Positions 1-7,756 of a DNA stretch of 13,164 nt are shown here, one piece after another. How positions within the stretch are numbered: the stretch's first letter is position 1; each line of letters starts with the position of its first letter. The notes under the pieces were generated by a model. That model had not been told where the DNA came from. It worked only from the letters and a program-made list of their open reading frames with translations, and ran no database searches. A program made the position numbers and the translations under genes. This stretch comes from Balneolia bacterium (GTDB lineage Bacteria > Bacteroidota > Rhodothermia > Balneolales > Cyclonatronaceae): NCBI GenBank assembly GCA_003566395.1, contig PXDL01000214.1, positions 1 to 13,164 of the forward strand, in the 5' to 3' direction.

Positions 1-1040
1 ATTCCGATGAATACATTCAACACAAAAATGGTGTGAATTTGATGGGGCTGACAGAAAAAGATGGCCACGCTTAGCAGTGTGGATAAAATCATCGCCCACA
101 TAAAAGTGCTCCTTTTTCCGAAACGAGACGAAACCGGCTTGGCAAAAAGTACGCCTATAATATTGGCTCCCAGCCACACAGACATGTAGGCCGATACCAG
201 CACAGAAAAGGAAAGCTCCCCGAAATAAATTACCGTCTGTTCCTGAATATAATACCTGAAATAGTAGAGCATAGCGCCCTCACGGAGCGTGTTGAAAAGC
301 ACCATACTAATTGCCGCACCCAGCATGATGAACCACGGCTTGTTTTTGACCAGATCTTTGATATCCTGCTTTAGCAAGCTATTCTCCTGCTTGGGCGGCT
401 TCAATCGCTCGCGCGTGCCGGCAAAGGTGAGGATAAAGAGCACGGCGGCAAGAATGGCGTAAATCCCGACCGTCATCTGATATCCGATGGCGCTGTCGGT
501 TCCGTTTCCGAAATACTCAATCAAATACGTGGCGGTTGCGGTAACGAACAACCCACCTGAGAAAGCCCCGATAAAGCGGTATGAAGCAAGCGCGGTCCGG
601 TCTTCTATGTTGCTGGTCATTACTCCCATTAATGCCGCATACGGCACGTTTACCGCCGTGTACACCATCATCATTAGAGTATAGGTGATGTAGGCATAGA
701 TCAGCTTGCCGGATGCCGACAAGTCGGGAGTGCTGAAAGTGAGGATACCGATGATAGCAAACGGGATGGCTGTAAACAGCAGGTAGGGCCGGAATTTGCC
801 CCATCGCGTTTTGGTTCGGTCGGCGATCACACCCATTATCGGATCGTTTCCGGCATCCCAAATCCGGGTGACCAGCATCATGGTGCCCACCGCGGCGGCC
901 GATATCCCGAAAATATCGGTATAGAAAAAAAGTAGAAACATGGAGAACAACTTCCAGAACATCGATGATGCAAAATCACCGAGTCCGTAGGCCGCTTTCT
1001 CCCGGAATGACAGAGGCTGATGTACCGGATTATTCTTCAT
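1..1040 (-). CDS. GPH-family sugar:cation symporter (MFS), 3' end cut by window
   Basis: This is a glycoside-pentoside-hexuronide:cation symporter of the inner membrane. I translated it by hand from the ATG at 1038-1040 and it stays open for 346 codons to the window edge, so the C-terminus is missing; the family is usually about 450-500 residues. It starts MKNNPVHQPLSFREKAAYGL. GPH hallmarks are clear: G21-D22 in helix 1, R59-x2-D62-x3-D66-P67-x2-G70 (matching the cation-site Asp pair of MelB), and the loop D74-R75-T76-x2-R79-W80-G81-K82-F83-R84-P85-Y86. A charged central loop lies near residues 208-235, followed by more hydrophobic helices. It begins 35 bases after the mannanase stop and is the last visible gene of the phosphorylase/epimerase/mannanase operon. 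By context it probably imports mannobiose or mannosyl-glucose, as the equivalent gene does in the B. fragilis mannan operon. Family is certain; substrate is inferred. Confidence 0.93.
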   Translation of the reverse strand, partial: MKNNPVHQPLSFREKAAYGLGDFASSMFWKLFSMFLLFFYTDIFGISAAAVGTMMLVTRIWDAGNDPIMGVIADRTKTRWGKFRPYLLFTAIPFAIIGILTFSTPDLSASGKLIYAYITYTLMMMVYTAVNVPYAALMGVMTSNIEDRTALASYRFIGAFSGGLFVTATATYLIEYFGNGTDSAIGYQMTVGIYAILAAVLFILTFAGTRERLKPPKQENSLLKQDIKDLVKNKPWFIMLGAAISMVLFNTLREGAMLYYFRYYIQEQTVIYFGELSFSVLVSAYMSVWLGANIIGVLFAKPVSSRFGKRSTFMWAMILSTLLSVAIFFCQPHQIHTIFVLNVFIG

Positions 1041-1075
1041 TGAACCCTGAACCGAATCAAATTATTGGTGAACAC

Positions 1076-2401
1076 TTAGCGTGAGGAAAATTCTTCAAGT
1101 TGTTGCGCATGGCGGGATAGAATACCGAGGGTGCTTTCATCACCCGAAAAAATTGAGTTTAATCCCTGTGGCTCCTGTGGCGGATCACCGGTGAAGGGAT
1201 CGCCTGCACGCCACATCGCGTCTTCATGCATCGCCTGCCCTTCTCCGCCCCAGCTCCAGAAATTGGTACCGGCTACGGCCTCGCCGTTCTGCGCTTTTTC
1301 TTCTATGATTGAGAACACATAGGACAGATATTCATCCCGATAGGTTACCGGGGAGCCGACTTCATGATTTTCGAAATCACGGCCCAGCCCGAATTCTGAA
1401 AGTACCGTGGGCTTGTTGAGCTGCCCGGCATAAGCAACATGCTGATTGATGTAATCGCGGGCATTTTCAAGAGATTGGGGAAACGTGCCTTCCATATCAT
1501 CGGCATCGAACCATCCCCAGTTTTTGGCCCACATGTGAAACGTCATATAATCAATATGTTCGCTTCGGTGGGCATCCAGATAAGCATCTTCGGAATAGAG
1601 GCTGCCCATCGTGCCCTCGTTTCCGGTAGAAACAAGCTGGTTCGGAGCCAAAGATTTAATAAATGCTGCGGACTCATCAACCCACTCTATATATCGGGGG
1701 ATGTTAGCCTCTCCTTCTTCTCCGCTACCCGGCCGGGGCTCATTGGCAAGCTGCCAGCTCATAATTACGGGGTCATCATAATACACCGTACCGGTGAGGC
1801 TGTTTTCCCGGTTGATGAGCATTTCGATGTAATCTCTCCAAGCCTGCTGCGCCTGCTCGTTGAAATAAAAGCGGGCAGAATGATTCATAAATCCGTGCCA
1901 GTCTCCGCCTGACGGATCAATAACCGGTCCTTCGCCGAACCATTCGCTGTAGGCCGACATCCCGCCGGACCATTCCCAGAAGTTGTTCAGAAACAGTACG
2001 GCCTTCATATCCCGCTTTCCCATCTCCGCAAGCAGGTAATCAAGGCCTTCCAGCAGGTTTTCATTTACCTCGTCTGCCGAAGGCTGAAAAACCGGATAGA
2101 GCGAATGCTGGTGCGCAGCCGCTTGAGATGATGCCGCTATACGCAGATTGGTTACTCCGTTTTGCTTCAGCAAATCCAGCTCTCGCTGTAACCGCTCACG
2201 ATCACCTTCCGGTCCGGGCGATCCCAGATAGGCGCCATACCAAAAATTTGCCCCGACAAACAGATAGGGTTCTCCATCAATCGTGAATCGGGTTCCGTCA
2301 ACTTCAACAAAGCCGTTTTCGGATTTATCCGGATTGTTGCATTGAAGAACTACGAATGCTGAAAGTAATAAAAGAATGATTTTGTAACGATTTTTTATCA
2401 T
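1076..2401 (-). CDS. GH5 endo-beta-1,4-mannanase, probable lipoprotein
   Basis: Predicted mannan endo-1,4-beta-mannosidase, 441 residues from the ATG at 2401. The frame can be opened 4 codons earlier at a GTG (2413), but the ATG gives a clean lipoprotein signal: MIKNRYK, a hydrophobic stretch, then VVLQC with the candidate lipidated Cys at residue 21. Gln at -1 of the lipobox is unusual. The GH5 (subfamily 7-like) TIM barrel follows: R87 in the NLRIA strand, acid/base E221 in WQLANEPRP, H289 in TFHMW, nucleophile E336 in TVLSEFG, and Trp residues in NFWSWGG near 380. Length is normal for a single-domain mannanase and no binding module is attached. It lies 47 bases after the epimerase and 35 bases before the symporter. 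It should cut mannan or glucomannan to short oligosaccharides in the periplasm or at the cell surface; the sequence does not say which. No Shine-Dalgarno is visible. Exact subfamily is a judgement from motifs. Confidence 0.9.
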   Translation of the reverse strand: MIKNRYKIILLLLSAFVVLQCNNPDKSENGFVEVDGTRFTIDGEPYLFVGANFWYGAYLGSPGPEGDRERLQRELDLLKQNGVTNLRIAASSQAAAHQHSLYPVFQPSADEVNENLLEGLDYLLAEMGKRDMKAVLFLNNFWEWSGGMSAYSEWFGEGPVIDPSGGDWHGFMNHSARFYFNEQAQQAWRDYIEMLINRENSLTGTVYYDDPVIMSWQLANEPRPGSGEEGEANIPRYIEWVDESAAFIKSLAPNQLVSTGNEGTMGSLYSEDAYLDAHRSEHIDYMTFHMWAKNWGWFDADDMEGTFPQSLENARDYINQHVAYAGQLNKPTVLSEFGLGRDFENHEVGSPVTYRDEYLSYVFSIIEEKAQNGEAVAGTNFWSWGGEGQAMHEDAMWRAGDPFTGDPPQEPQGLNSIFSGDESTLGILSRHAQQLEEFSSR

Positions 2402-2448
2402 CGGAAAAAGCACATATATATGTTTACCAATACAATTGAAGGTATTAA
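2402..2448 (-). other. Intercistronic gap with small palindromes (epimerase to mannanase)
   Basis: This 47-base A/T-rich gap holds a perfect 12-base palindrome, ACATATATATGT at 2412-2423, ending 11 bases before the mannanase ATG, and a second inverted pair AATAC/GTATT (2429-2433 and 2442-2446) with an 8-base loop. There is no T-run typical of a terminator. It may be an mRNA processing or weak regulatory element, or simply low-complexity A/T DNA. Confidence 0.3.
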
Positions 2449-3696
2449 CTATGACGTTTTTTCATCACCGGAAAAACCGGTGCCTGCGGCGGGAATCCCG
2501 TTCATCTCAAGGAGTTCCAGACAGAACCGGGTGTTGTGATAAGGGCATTTCCAGGGGCCGATTTTGTCTTCTTCCGGTACCGGTTTGCCGTCTTTATCGA
2601 GGCGGAAAAACCATTCTCCGCGCTCACGGTCTTTCACATAGTTTCGGACAAAATCCCACACCCCGTAAGCGGCTTTCAGAAACCGTTCGTCTCCGGTAAG
2701 TTCAGCCGCATAGTACAATCCTGTGACGGCTTCGGCCTGAACCCACCACTGATACTCCGGGTCCACCGGACTTCCTGCAAATCCCTGATTATATACGCCT
2801 CCGGTGTCCGGATCGATTCCTTCGTTAAGAAGCATGCCGGCAGTTTCAATAAGAACGGCTCCGGTTCTCCTGATCAGCGTTTCATCATTGAGAAGTTTCG
2901 CGCTATCCACCAGCAACCATGCCGTTTCGATATCATGACCGTAGGAGTAAAACCCGGACTTAAGATTCCAATCGGCATCAAAGAAAGAAGAAAAATGTTG
3001 GTTTTCAGGATCATAAATAAGATCAAGAACAAGTATCACCAAATCGGAAAGCTTCTCATACAAAACGGGATGCTGCCAAACGCGATACAGGTTTGCATAC
3101 GCCTCCATCACATGAATGTGGGTATTCATGCTCCGGGCTTCATTCTGATCAACCGGGCTTAGCCGAACATCGTCCAGCGGATTCCATTTTTCATCAAAGG
3201 CTTCTATGTAGCCCCGTTTATCGTGGGAGCCGGCATGGTTTTCAATAAGCCGGAAAACCTCTTTAGCACGTTCAAGTGCGCTTAAATTACCGGTGAGCCG
3301 GAAATATTCTGAATAGGCGTACACCACAAATACCTGGGCGTACACATGTTTCTTGGTTTCGTTGGGAATTCCCTCATAATTCACCGACCAGTAAAATCCA
3401 CCGTACTTTTTATCATGGAAATGCTGCTCAAGATAGTTGTAGGCTCTTCCGGCCATGTCCAGGTAGTCCTGATTTCCCGTAACCCGGCCGGCGGCTGAAA
3501 ATGTCCACAATATGCGCGCATTTAGTATTACAGATTTATGCGCTTTCGGACATGCTTCATGCGTACCAGTGAGCCTGCCGATGAAACCGCCGTTTTCCGT
3601 ATCCGGTGCGTTTTTCAACCAAAAAGCCAGAATATGATCGTGGAGCTCGGTATGCAATTCGTCAGAAAAGCTATTTCTGATTTCGGCTGCCGTCAT
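2449..3696 (-). CDS. Cellobiose 2-epimerase (AGE family), acting on mannobiose
   Basis: Cytosolic cellobiose 2-epimerase (EC 5.1.3.11 type), 415 residues with no signal peptide. Such enzymes flip C2 of the reducing-end sugar of beta-1,4 disaccharides, converting mannobiose to 4-O-beta-mannosyl-glucose. The (alpha/alpha)6-barrel motifs of the N-acylglucosamine 2-epimerase superfamily are present: R61 in NARILWTFS, H193/H195 in NTHIHVMEAY, H254 and E257 in YGHDIETAW, W317-W318 in QWWVQAEA, and H387 in CPYHNTR. H254 and H387 match the paired general acid/base histidines of characterised cellobiose epimerases in motif and spacing. The ATG overlaps the phosphorylase stop by 4 bases (ATGA at 3693-3696), a sign of translational coupling, and the neighbour is the enzyme that uses its product. 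N-acetylglucosamine 2-epimerase is the alternative family member, but the context favours disaccharide epimerisation. The last 15 residues are a polar tail. Confidence 0.9.
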   Translation of the reverse strand: MTAAEIRNSFSDELHTELHDHILAFWLKNAPDTENGGFIGRLTGTHEACPKAHKSVILNARILWTFSAAGRVTGNQDYLDMAGRAYNYLEQHFHDKKYGGFYWSVNYEGIPNETKKHVYAQVFVVYAYSEYFRLTGNLSALERAKEVFRLIENHAGSHDKRGYIEAFDEKWNPLDDVRLSPVDQNEARSMNTHIHVMEAYANLYRVWQHPVLYEKLSDLVILVLDLIYDPENQHFSSFFDADWNLKSGFYSYGHDIETAWLLVDSAKLLNDETLIRRTGAVLIETAGMLLNEGIDPDTGGVYNQGFAGSPVDPEYQWWVQAEAVTGLYYAAELTGDERFLKAAYGVWDFVRNYVKDRERGEWFFRLDKDGKPVPEEDKIGPWKCPYHNTRFCLELLEMNGIPAAGTGFSGDEKTS

Positions 3697-4925
3697 GGCT
3701 CGGACCTGTTTAGAAAGTCCAGGTTTTTTTTGATCAAATCGGTACGGGTCCTGACCGATTCAGCCGAGCGATACCCGTCTTCGGGAGTATTCTTCACGTA
3801 ATCCAAAAGCACCGGGATAGTTGAGGTAGCAACGTGACAGCGCGTATCGGATGAAGCATAATACATATAGACGGTGCCGTCATCATCCATAATCCATCCG
3901 GAGCAAAAAAGCACGTTCGATACATCACCTGTGCACTCGTTTCCTTCGGGTGCCATAAAGTATCCGCCCGGCCGGTAAGTGATCTTCCAGGGTTCTTTCA
4001 GGTCGGTCATGAACATATAAAGCACGTATCTGAGGCCTGCTGCCGTACCTCTCACCCCGTGTGCAAGATGAAGCCAGCCTTCCGGAGTTTTTAAAGGCGG
4101 CGGACCCTGTCCGTTCTTCAGTTCTTTTATAGTGTGATACTTTTTGGGGTCAATAACCCACTCGGATTCCAATACCGGGTTCCCAATCGATTTACAGCTT
4201 CCCCAGCCGATGCCTCCGCCGGAACCTGTATCGATGAAACCGTCCTGCGGACGCGTGTAAAAGCCATATTCGCCGTTTACAAATTCGGGATGCAGCACTA
4301 CGTTTCGCTGCTGTTGAGACGCTGTTTTGAGATCGGGCAGCCGTTCCCATTTTTCAAGGTCGCGGGTACGTACAATCCCGGCCTGCGCCAAAGCAGACGA
4401 CGTATCCCCGGCAGCTGCCTTCGGATCGCGCCGTTCGGTGCAAAAGAGGCCGTATATCCAGCCGTCCTCATGACGGGTCAGTCTCATGTCATATACATTG
4501 GTATCGGGATTCTCCAGCTCGGGAATTTCTACAGGATAATCACGAAAACGAAATGAATCGATACCATTCGGACTCTCCGCTATCGCGAAAAACGATTTCC
4601 GGTCGGCGCCCTCCACTCTTGCCACCAAAATGTACTTATCGCCAATTTTGATAGCTCCCGGATTAAACACGGCTCCCACACCCAGCCTTTCAAGAAGCCC
4701 CGGATTGGTATCCGGGTTCAGATCATACCGCCAGGTAATCGGTGTGTGATCAGCCGTAAGCACAGGATTCTCATATCTGCTGAAAATGCCGTTTCCGGGT
4801 TCCACTTTCCTGTTTTTTGCTTGTATCAACCGCTGATGCTCTGCTTTTAGCTCCCGTAAGCGGCGGTCGAAATTCACCGTTGCCTTGTTAGTCCGGTTTT
4901 GGTGTATGCTGTTTTCGTTTTCCAC
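3693..4925 (-). CDS. GH130 4-O-beta-D-mannosyl-D-glucose phosphorylase
   Basis: Cytosolic phosphorylase (EC 2.4.1.281 type), 410 residues. It splits beta-1,4-mannosyl-glucose with inorganic phosphate into mannose 1-phosphate and glucose. The five-bladed beta-propeller of GH130 is recognisable: YENPVLTADHTPITWRYDLN (51-70), NPGAIKIGDKYILVARVEG (88-106), the catalytic acid D146 in NVYDMRLT, WGSCKSIGNP (241-250), the GTAAGLRY stretch near 293-300 and YYASSDTRCHVATS (355-368). A helical charged N-terminus (about 20-40) precedes the propeller, as in subfamily 1 enzymes. The start codon is GTG (4923-4925); an in-frame TAA lies 24 bases upstream and no in-frame ATG lies between. A second GTG at codon 17 is a possible alternative start. 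It is the first gene of a four-gene operon and overlaps the epimerase by 4 bases. Subfamily 2 mannooligosaccharide phosphorylases are the alternative, but the adjacent epimerase and N-terminal motifs favour mannosylglucose. Confidence 0.92.
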   Translation of the reverse strand: MENENSIHQNRTNKATVNFDRRLRELKAEHQRLIQAKNRKVEPGNGIFSRYENPVLTADHTPITWRYDLNPDTNPGLLERLGVGAVFNPGAIKIGDKYILVARVEGADRKSFFAIAESPNGIDSFRFRDYPVEIPELENPDTNVYDMRLTRHEDGWIYGLFCTERRDPKAAAGDTSSALAQAGIVRTRDLEKWERLPDLKTASQQQRNVVLHPEFVNGEYGFYTRPQDGFIDTGSGGGIGWGSCKSIGNPVLESEWVIDPKKYHTIKELKNGQGPPPLKTPEGWLHLAHGVRGTAAGLRYVLYMFMTDLKEPWKITYRPGGYFMAPEGNECTGDVSNVLFCSGWIMDDDGTVYMYYASSDTRCHVATSTIPVLLDYVKNTPEDGYRSAESVRTRTDLIKKNLDFLNRSEP

Positions 4926-5068
4926 GTAATGTGTACGGCCTCTTTGTATTTACTGGATACAGATTCAGGAAGTAAAAGAAGAAGGCAATGTAAAACCAGG
5001 GTTTATTGATGTTTCAGACGCCTGAGCGCGGAAACGGTCTTACAAAGCCTTCAACGTAATTTTAAACA
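4926..5068 (-). promoter_or_regulatory. Upstream region of the phosphorylase operon
   Basis: These roughly 140 bases between the hairpin at 5069-5094 and the GTG start should carry the promoter of the phosphorylase-epimerase-mannanase-symporter operon. I find no convincing -10 or Bacteroidota -7 (TAnnTTTG) element. A near-palindrome with central CG, TCAGACGCCTGA (5014-5025), is about 90 bases upstream of the start and could be a weak operator. AGAGG lies 13 bases before the GTG, too far for a normal ribosome binding site. Confidence 0.3.
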
Positions 5069-5094
5069 GAGGGAAGGGCTTCACCCCTTTCCTC
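5069..5094 (-). terminator. Probable intrinsic terminator after the beta-helix gene
   Basis: GAGGGAAGGG (5069-5078) pairs with CCCTTTCCTC (5085-5094) over 10 base pairs, one of them a G-T wobble, around a 6-base loop. Read on the minus strand the hairpin is followed by TGTTTAAAATT, a weak T-rich tail. It sits 66 bases after the stop of the beta-helix gene and before the phosphorylase operon, the right place to separate two transcription units. The T-tract is poor, so read-through is possible. Confidence 0.6.
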
Positions 5095-5160
5095 AAATTA
5101 TCATTATTCACTATTTAATGATGAAACAAAGATATGATGATGAGTTCTTGTTTAGAATTG

Positions 5161-7650
5161 CTACTTCACAAGAACCATTTTGCGTGTCATGATGTGACTG
5201 CCGGCTTGGAGTCGGTAAATATAGACTCCGGAAGCCAGACGGCTTGCATCGAACGACACATGATGCACACCCTGATTATGTATTCCGTTGGCAAGAACGG
5301 CTACCCGCTGACCCAATACGTTGAACACATCGAGGCGCACATCCATAGCTTCAGGTACTTCAAACTGTATGGATGTCGTAGGGTTGAACGGATTCGGGTA
5401 GTTCTGGCTGAGGTTGTAACCGACAGGCATTTCCGGCCTTACCGATGTCCCCGTTCCAAGCCTGTATATCTGTACAAAATCGATATCCACGGCGCTGGAA
5501 GAAGCAACCGAAATCGTGTTGGACCCGGCCGGAACTGTAAAGGTGAAGGTATCGTAGAGATTCTCCTCCTCATCAAAAACGATAGGCTCAAGGAAGCCGT
5601 CATTCAAACGAAGCTCACCTTCGCCTGAACCCAGAGGCGAGTTATAGAATACCCGTGCCAGGTACTCACCTTCACTTTCTGAATCCATTCCCCATGATAC
5701 CGTGCCCTCACCTCCGTCATGACCGAGGGCGGCCCAGCGGAAATTGCTGGCACAGTAATCGGAGTCGTCACAAACAGGCGCAACCAATTCGTAATCGGCA
5801 TTCACAGCGAGCAGTTCGGCCAGAACCGTACCGCCGCTGTTTACCACCTCAACGGTAGCAAATCGCTGCCAGCCCCAATTCGGACGAATTTCGACAGTGT
5901 TGGTTCCTTCAACAAAACCGAGTGTTCCTTCTATAAGATCGCCTTCGGAGATCTCTTCCCAGAACCACTCCTGAGTCGGAACTCCGCTGAAGAAATAACC
6001 ACCGTCATCGGCATTACGGATATTCACTCCGTTAACTTCAATAAACTGTCCGCGTTCGGGATTTCCGCGCATGTGGGTATAAATGCGGAGATCATGGGTT
6101 CCGGCTTCTTCAAGCTCAAACTCCCATTTGATAAATCCGGCCCCGTCCATACTGAAATAGGCAAACCCGTCGAAAACTTCAAGCGAGGCATCACCGCTTA
6201 ACATGCCGTCGTGGGCTTCAAAGGTAGCATAAAGATCCAGTTCAACCGGCTCTCCGGCCAGGTCTTCAATCTGCTGGATGTATTCATCCTTGTTTGCCTC
6301 AAAATCTGCCTTTGCATTTGGGAACCAGTTGAGGTCGCCCAGCGGTAGTCCGTCGGTACCGGCGGTCATCAATTCCGAGTTGGAATAGCTGAAGTTTTCC
6401 GGAAGCGGCCAGTTGATACAAACGTCACAGCTCATATCGCGACCCGGATCCCATAGATAGGAGTGAGCCGGCGTAATAGCCGCTCTCAAATCTATGATAT
6501 TCTGTACCTGATCGCTCACGTTGTTCGGATAGACCTCGAAATTCGGATTCGAGCTTTCCAGGTTGCCGGTACTTACCATAGCATCCCAGTCTTCGAACCA
6601 TTCGGCGGTTATCTCATTATACAGCGGCTGTGCCCGGATGGAATCGGCATAATACTCGTGGAACTGAGAATCTCTCCAGGTGGCGTTGTTTGCCAGTACA
6701 ATACGGCGGGAAGCATCGGTTCCGTACGAGGAAGGCAGCGTACCGATGGAGAAAATTCCGGCATAGTCGGCTTCACGGGGCGGATCAGTAGTATATTCAT
6801 CCGGGCTTTCACCATGCCAGAAACCGTTTACTATCAGGTTGTTGGCGAAGTAGGCTTCTCTCCACCAGTTTCCGGCATTCAGGTTACGGCCCACCCCTAC
6901 AATGGTGTTATGGTTAAACCGCACGTAATCGGCAGCTCCACCTTCAATTTGAAGGGCGGTCATACCGATGTTAAAGAACGTATTATTCTCAACAATAACG
7001 CTTTCCTGATCGGCCCAGATCGAAATACCACGGCCTTCCCAAATCTGATCTTTACCGGTCAGATTTCTGAAGATGTTATCCCTGAATTCAATCCGGTTAC
7101 CGCCTGCTGTAAAAGCGATAACGGCGAAATTTGAATGCTCGATAATGTTGTTTTCGAACAGAAAATCAGAATTGGAGGCATCAATCTGTATAGGCTGATA
7201 GGCTCCTTCAAATCCTACATCATCACGCCCGGTTATCCACAGGTTTTTCAGGGTGATGCTTGAAAGACCTGTAATTATTCTGCCGTCGGGCTCACCGGTA
7301 TCGTCAACCACCATCTGAATAACCGCAGGATTTTCTAAAGCTCCGGATCCCGGTTCCTCACCAATAATTCTGAGGTGAAATCCTTCGTTTTCAATCCGGT
7401 CTTGCAGCCAGTAATATCCACCCCGGCGCAGGCCATAGACCCTGTCGTCAGGACGGTCGGTGTCGTTTTCGATGGCATCGCGCAGGGCATTGACCTTCAC
7501 GAGCCCGTCATCATCCTGCCATTCTACCCACAGGACACTGCCTTCAATTTGGGCCTGTACTTGTTGCGGCATGAGCCAGCAAAAGGCAATCAAAAAAGGC
7601 ACGATCATTGAAATTTTGATCAAATTCGTGCTTTTGTATTTAGTATTCAT
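5161..7650 (-). CDS. T9SS-secreted parallel beta-helix protein with CBM-like domains, function unknown
   Basis: An 829-residue exported protein. Residues 1-33 are a signal peptide (hydrophobic core 12-26, cleavage site VQA before Q34). Residues about 100-330 look like a right-handed parallel beta-helix with asparagine-ladder turns: ENNII, RDNIFRN, ENNTFFN, NHNTIVG, ANNLIVNG. This fold is shared by polysaccharide lyases, epimerases, esterases and some non-enzymatic proteins. Residues about 470-605 and 620-732 resemble carbohydrate-binding beta-sandwiches of the CBM6/35 kind (for example IKWEFELEEAGTHDLRIYTH, then FIEVNGV, and GTNTVEIRPNWGW). Residues about 747-829 are a T9SS type A sorting domain (NYPNPFNPTTSIQFEV, then LASGVYIYRL and KMVLVK). 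Cys pairs 408/411 and 627/633 may form disulfides. I cannot identify a catalytic site or lyase family. It has a strong ribosome site and lies 106 bases after the TonB receptor with no clear terminator between, so the two are probably co-transcribed. By context it binds or trims mannan side groups at the surface; that is inference. Confidence 0.88.
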   Translation of the reverse strand: MNTKYKSTNLIKISMIVPFLIAFCWLMPQQVQAQIEGSVLWVEWQDDDGLVKVNALRDAIENDTDRPDDRVYGLRRGGYYWLQDRIENEGFHLRIIGEEPGSGALENPAVIQMVVDDTGEPDGRIITGLSSITLKNLWITGRDDVGFEGAYQPIQIDASNSDFLFENNIIEHSNFAVIAFTAGGNRIEFRDNIFRNLTGKDQIWEGRGISIWADQESVIVENNTFFNIGMTALQIEGGAADYVRFNHNTIVGVGRNLNAGNWWREAYFANNLIVNGFWHGESPDEYTTDPPREADYAGIFSIGTLPSSYGTDASRRIVLANNATWRDSQFHEYYADSIRAQPLYNEITAEWFEDWDAMVSTGNLESSNPNFEVYPNNVSDQVQNIIDLRAAITPAHSYLWDPGRDMSCDVCINWPLPENFSYSNSELMTAGTDGLPLGDLNWFPNAKADFEANKDEYIQQIEDLAGEPVELDLYATFEAHDGMLSGDASLEVFDGFAYFSMDGAGFIKWEFELEEAGTHDLRIYTHMRGNPERGQFIEVNGVNIRNADDGGYFFSGVPTQEWFWEEISEGDLIEGTLGFVEGTNTVEIRPNWGWQRFATVEVVNSGGTVLAELLAVNADYELVAPVCDDSDYCASNFRWAALGHDGGEGTVSWGMDSESEGEYLARVFYNSPLGSGEGELRLNDGFLEPIVFDEEENLYDTFTFTVPAGSNTISVASSSAVDIDFVQIYRLGTGTSVRPEMPVGYNLSQNYPNPFNPTTSIQFEVPEAMDVRLDVFNVLGQRVAVLANGIHNQGVHHVSFDASRLASGVYIYRLQAGSHIMTRKMVLVK

Positions 7651-7656
7651 AATGTT

Positions 7657-7661
7657 CCTCC
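7657..7661 (-). promoter_or_regulatory. Shine-Dalgarno site of the beta-helix gene
   Basis: Minus-strand GGAGG lies 6 bases before the ATG at 7648-7650 (GGAGG-AACATT-ATG). It is the only canonical ribosome binding site among the starts here and it fixes this start codon. The other genes have none of note, as is usual in Bacteroidota. Confidence 0.75.
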
Positions 7662-7680
7662 AAAATGAAATTGGATTTTT

Positions 7681-7700
7681 GTTTGGTTTGGTTTGGATTG
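7681..7700. repeat. Short pentanucleotide tandem repeat (GTTTG x3 plus GATTG)
   Basis: Three perfect GTTTG units and one variant (GATTG) lie in the 106-base gap between the TonB receptor and the beta-helix gene, about 20-40 bases upstream of the ribosome site. In the mRNA they read as an unstructured CAAAC-rich leader. Copy number is low. Slippage would alter leader length, not the reading frame. Confidence 0.6.
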
Positions 7701-7756
7701 GTTCGACTATTGATTTGATGGTTATGCTTTGAAAAAGTGGTATAGAATTTTTCGCG

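Noticed and set aside
5161..5240. Sequence similarity with 11021-11100 as a duplicated mobile element
   Set aside because: The likeness comes from the conserved T9SS sorting tail in both proteins; there are no terminal repeats or transposase.
6463..7134. Plus-strand open frame of 223 codons, and similar ones at 2536-3162 and 8642-9247
   Set aside because: Each lies wholly inside a well-supported minus-strand gene, shows no recognisable domain and is an antisense shadow.
7731..7753. GAAAAA/TTTTTC inverted repeat just after the TonB receptor stop as a terminator
   Set aside because: The 6-pair stem is almost all A-T with an 11-base loop and no following T-run, so it is too weak to call.
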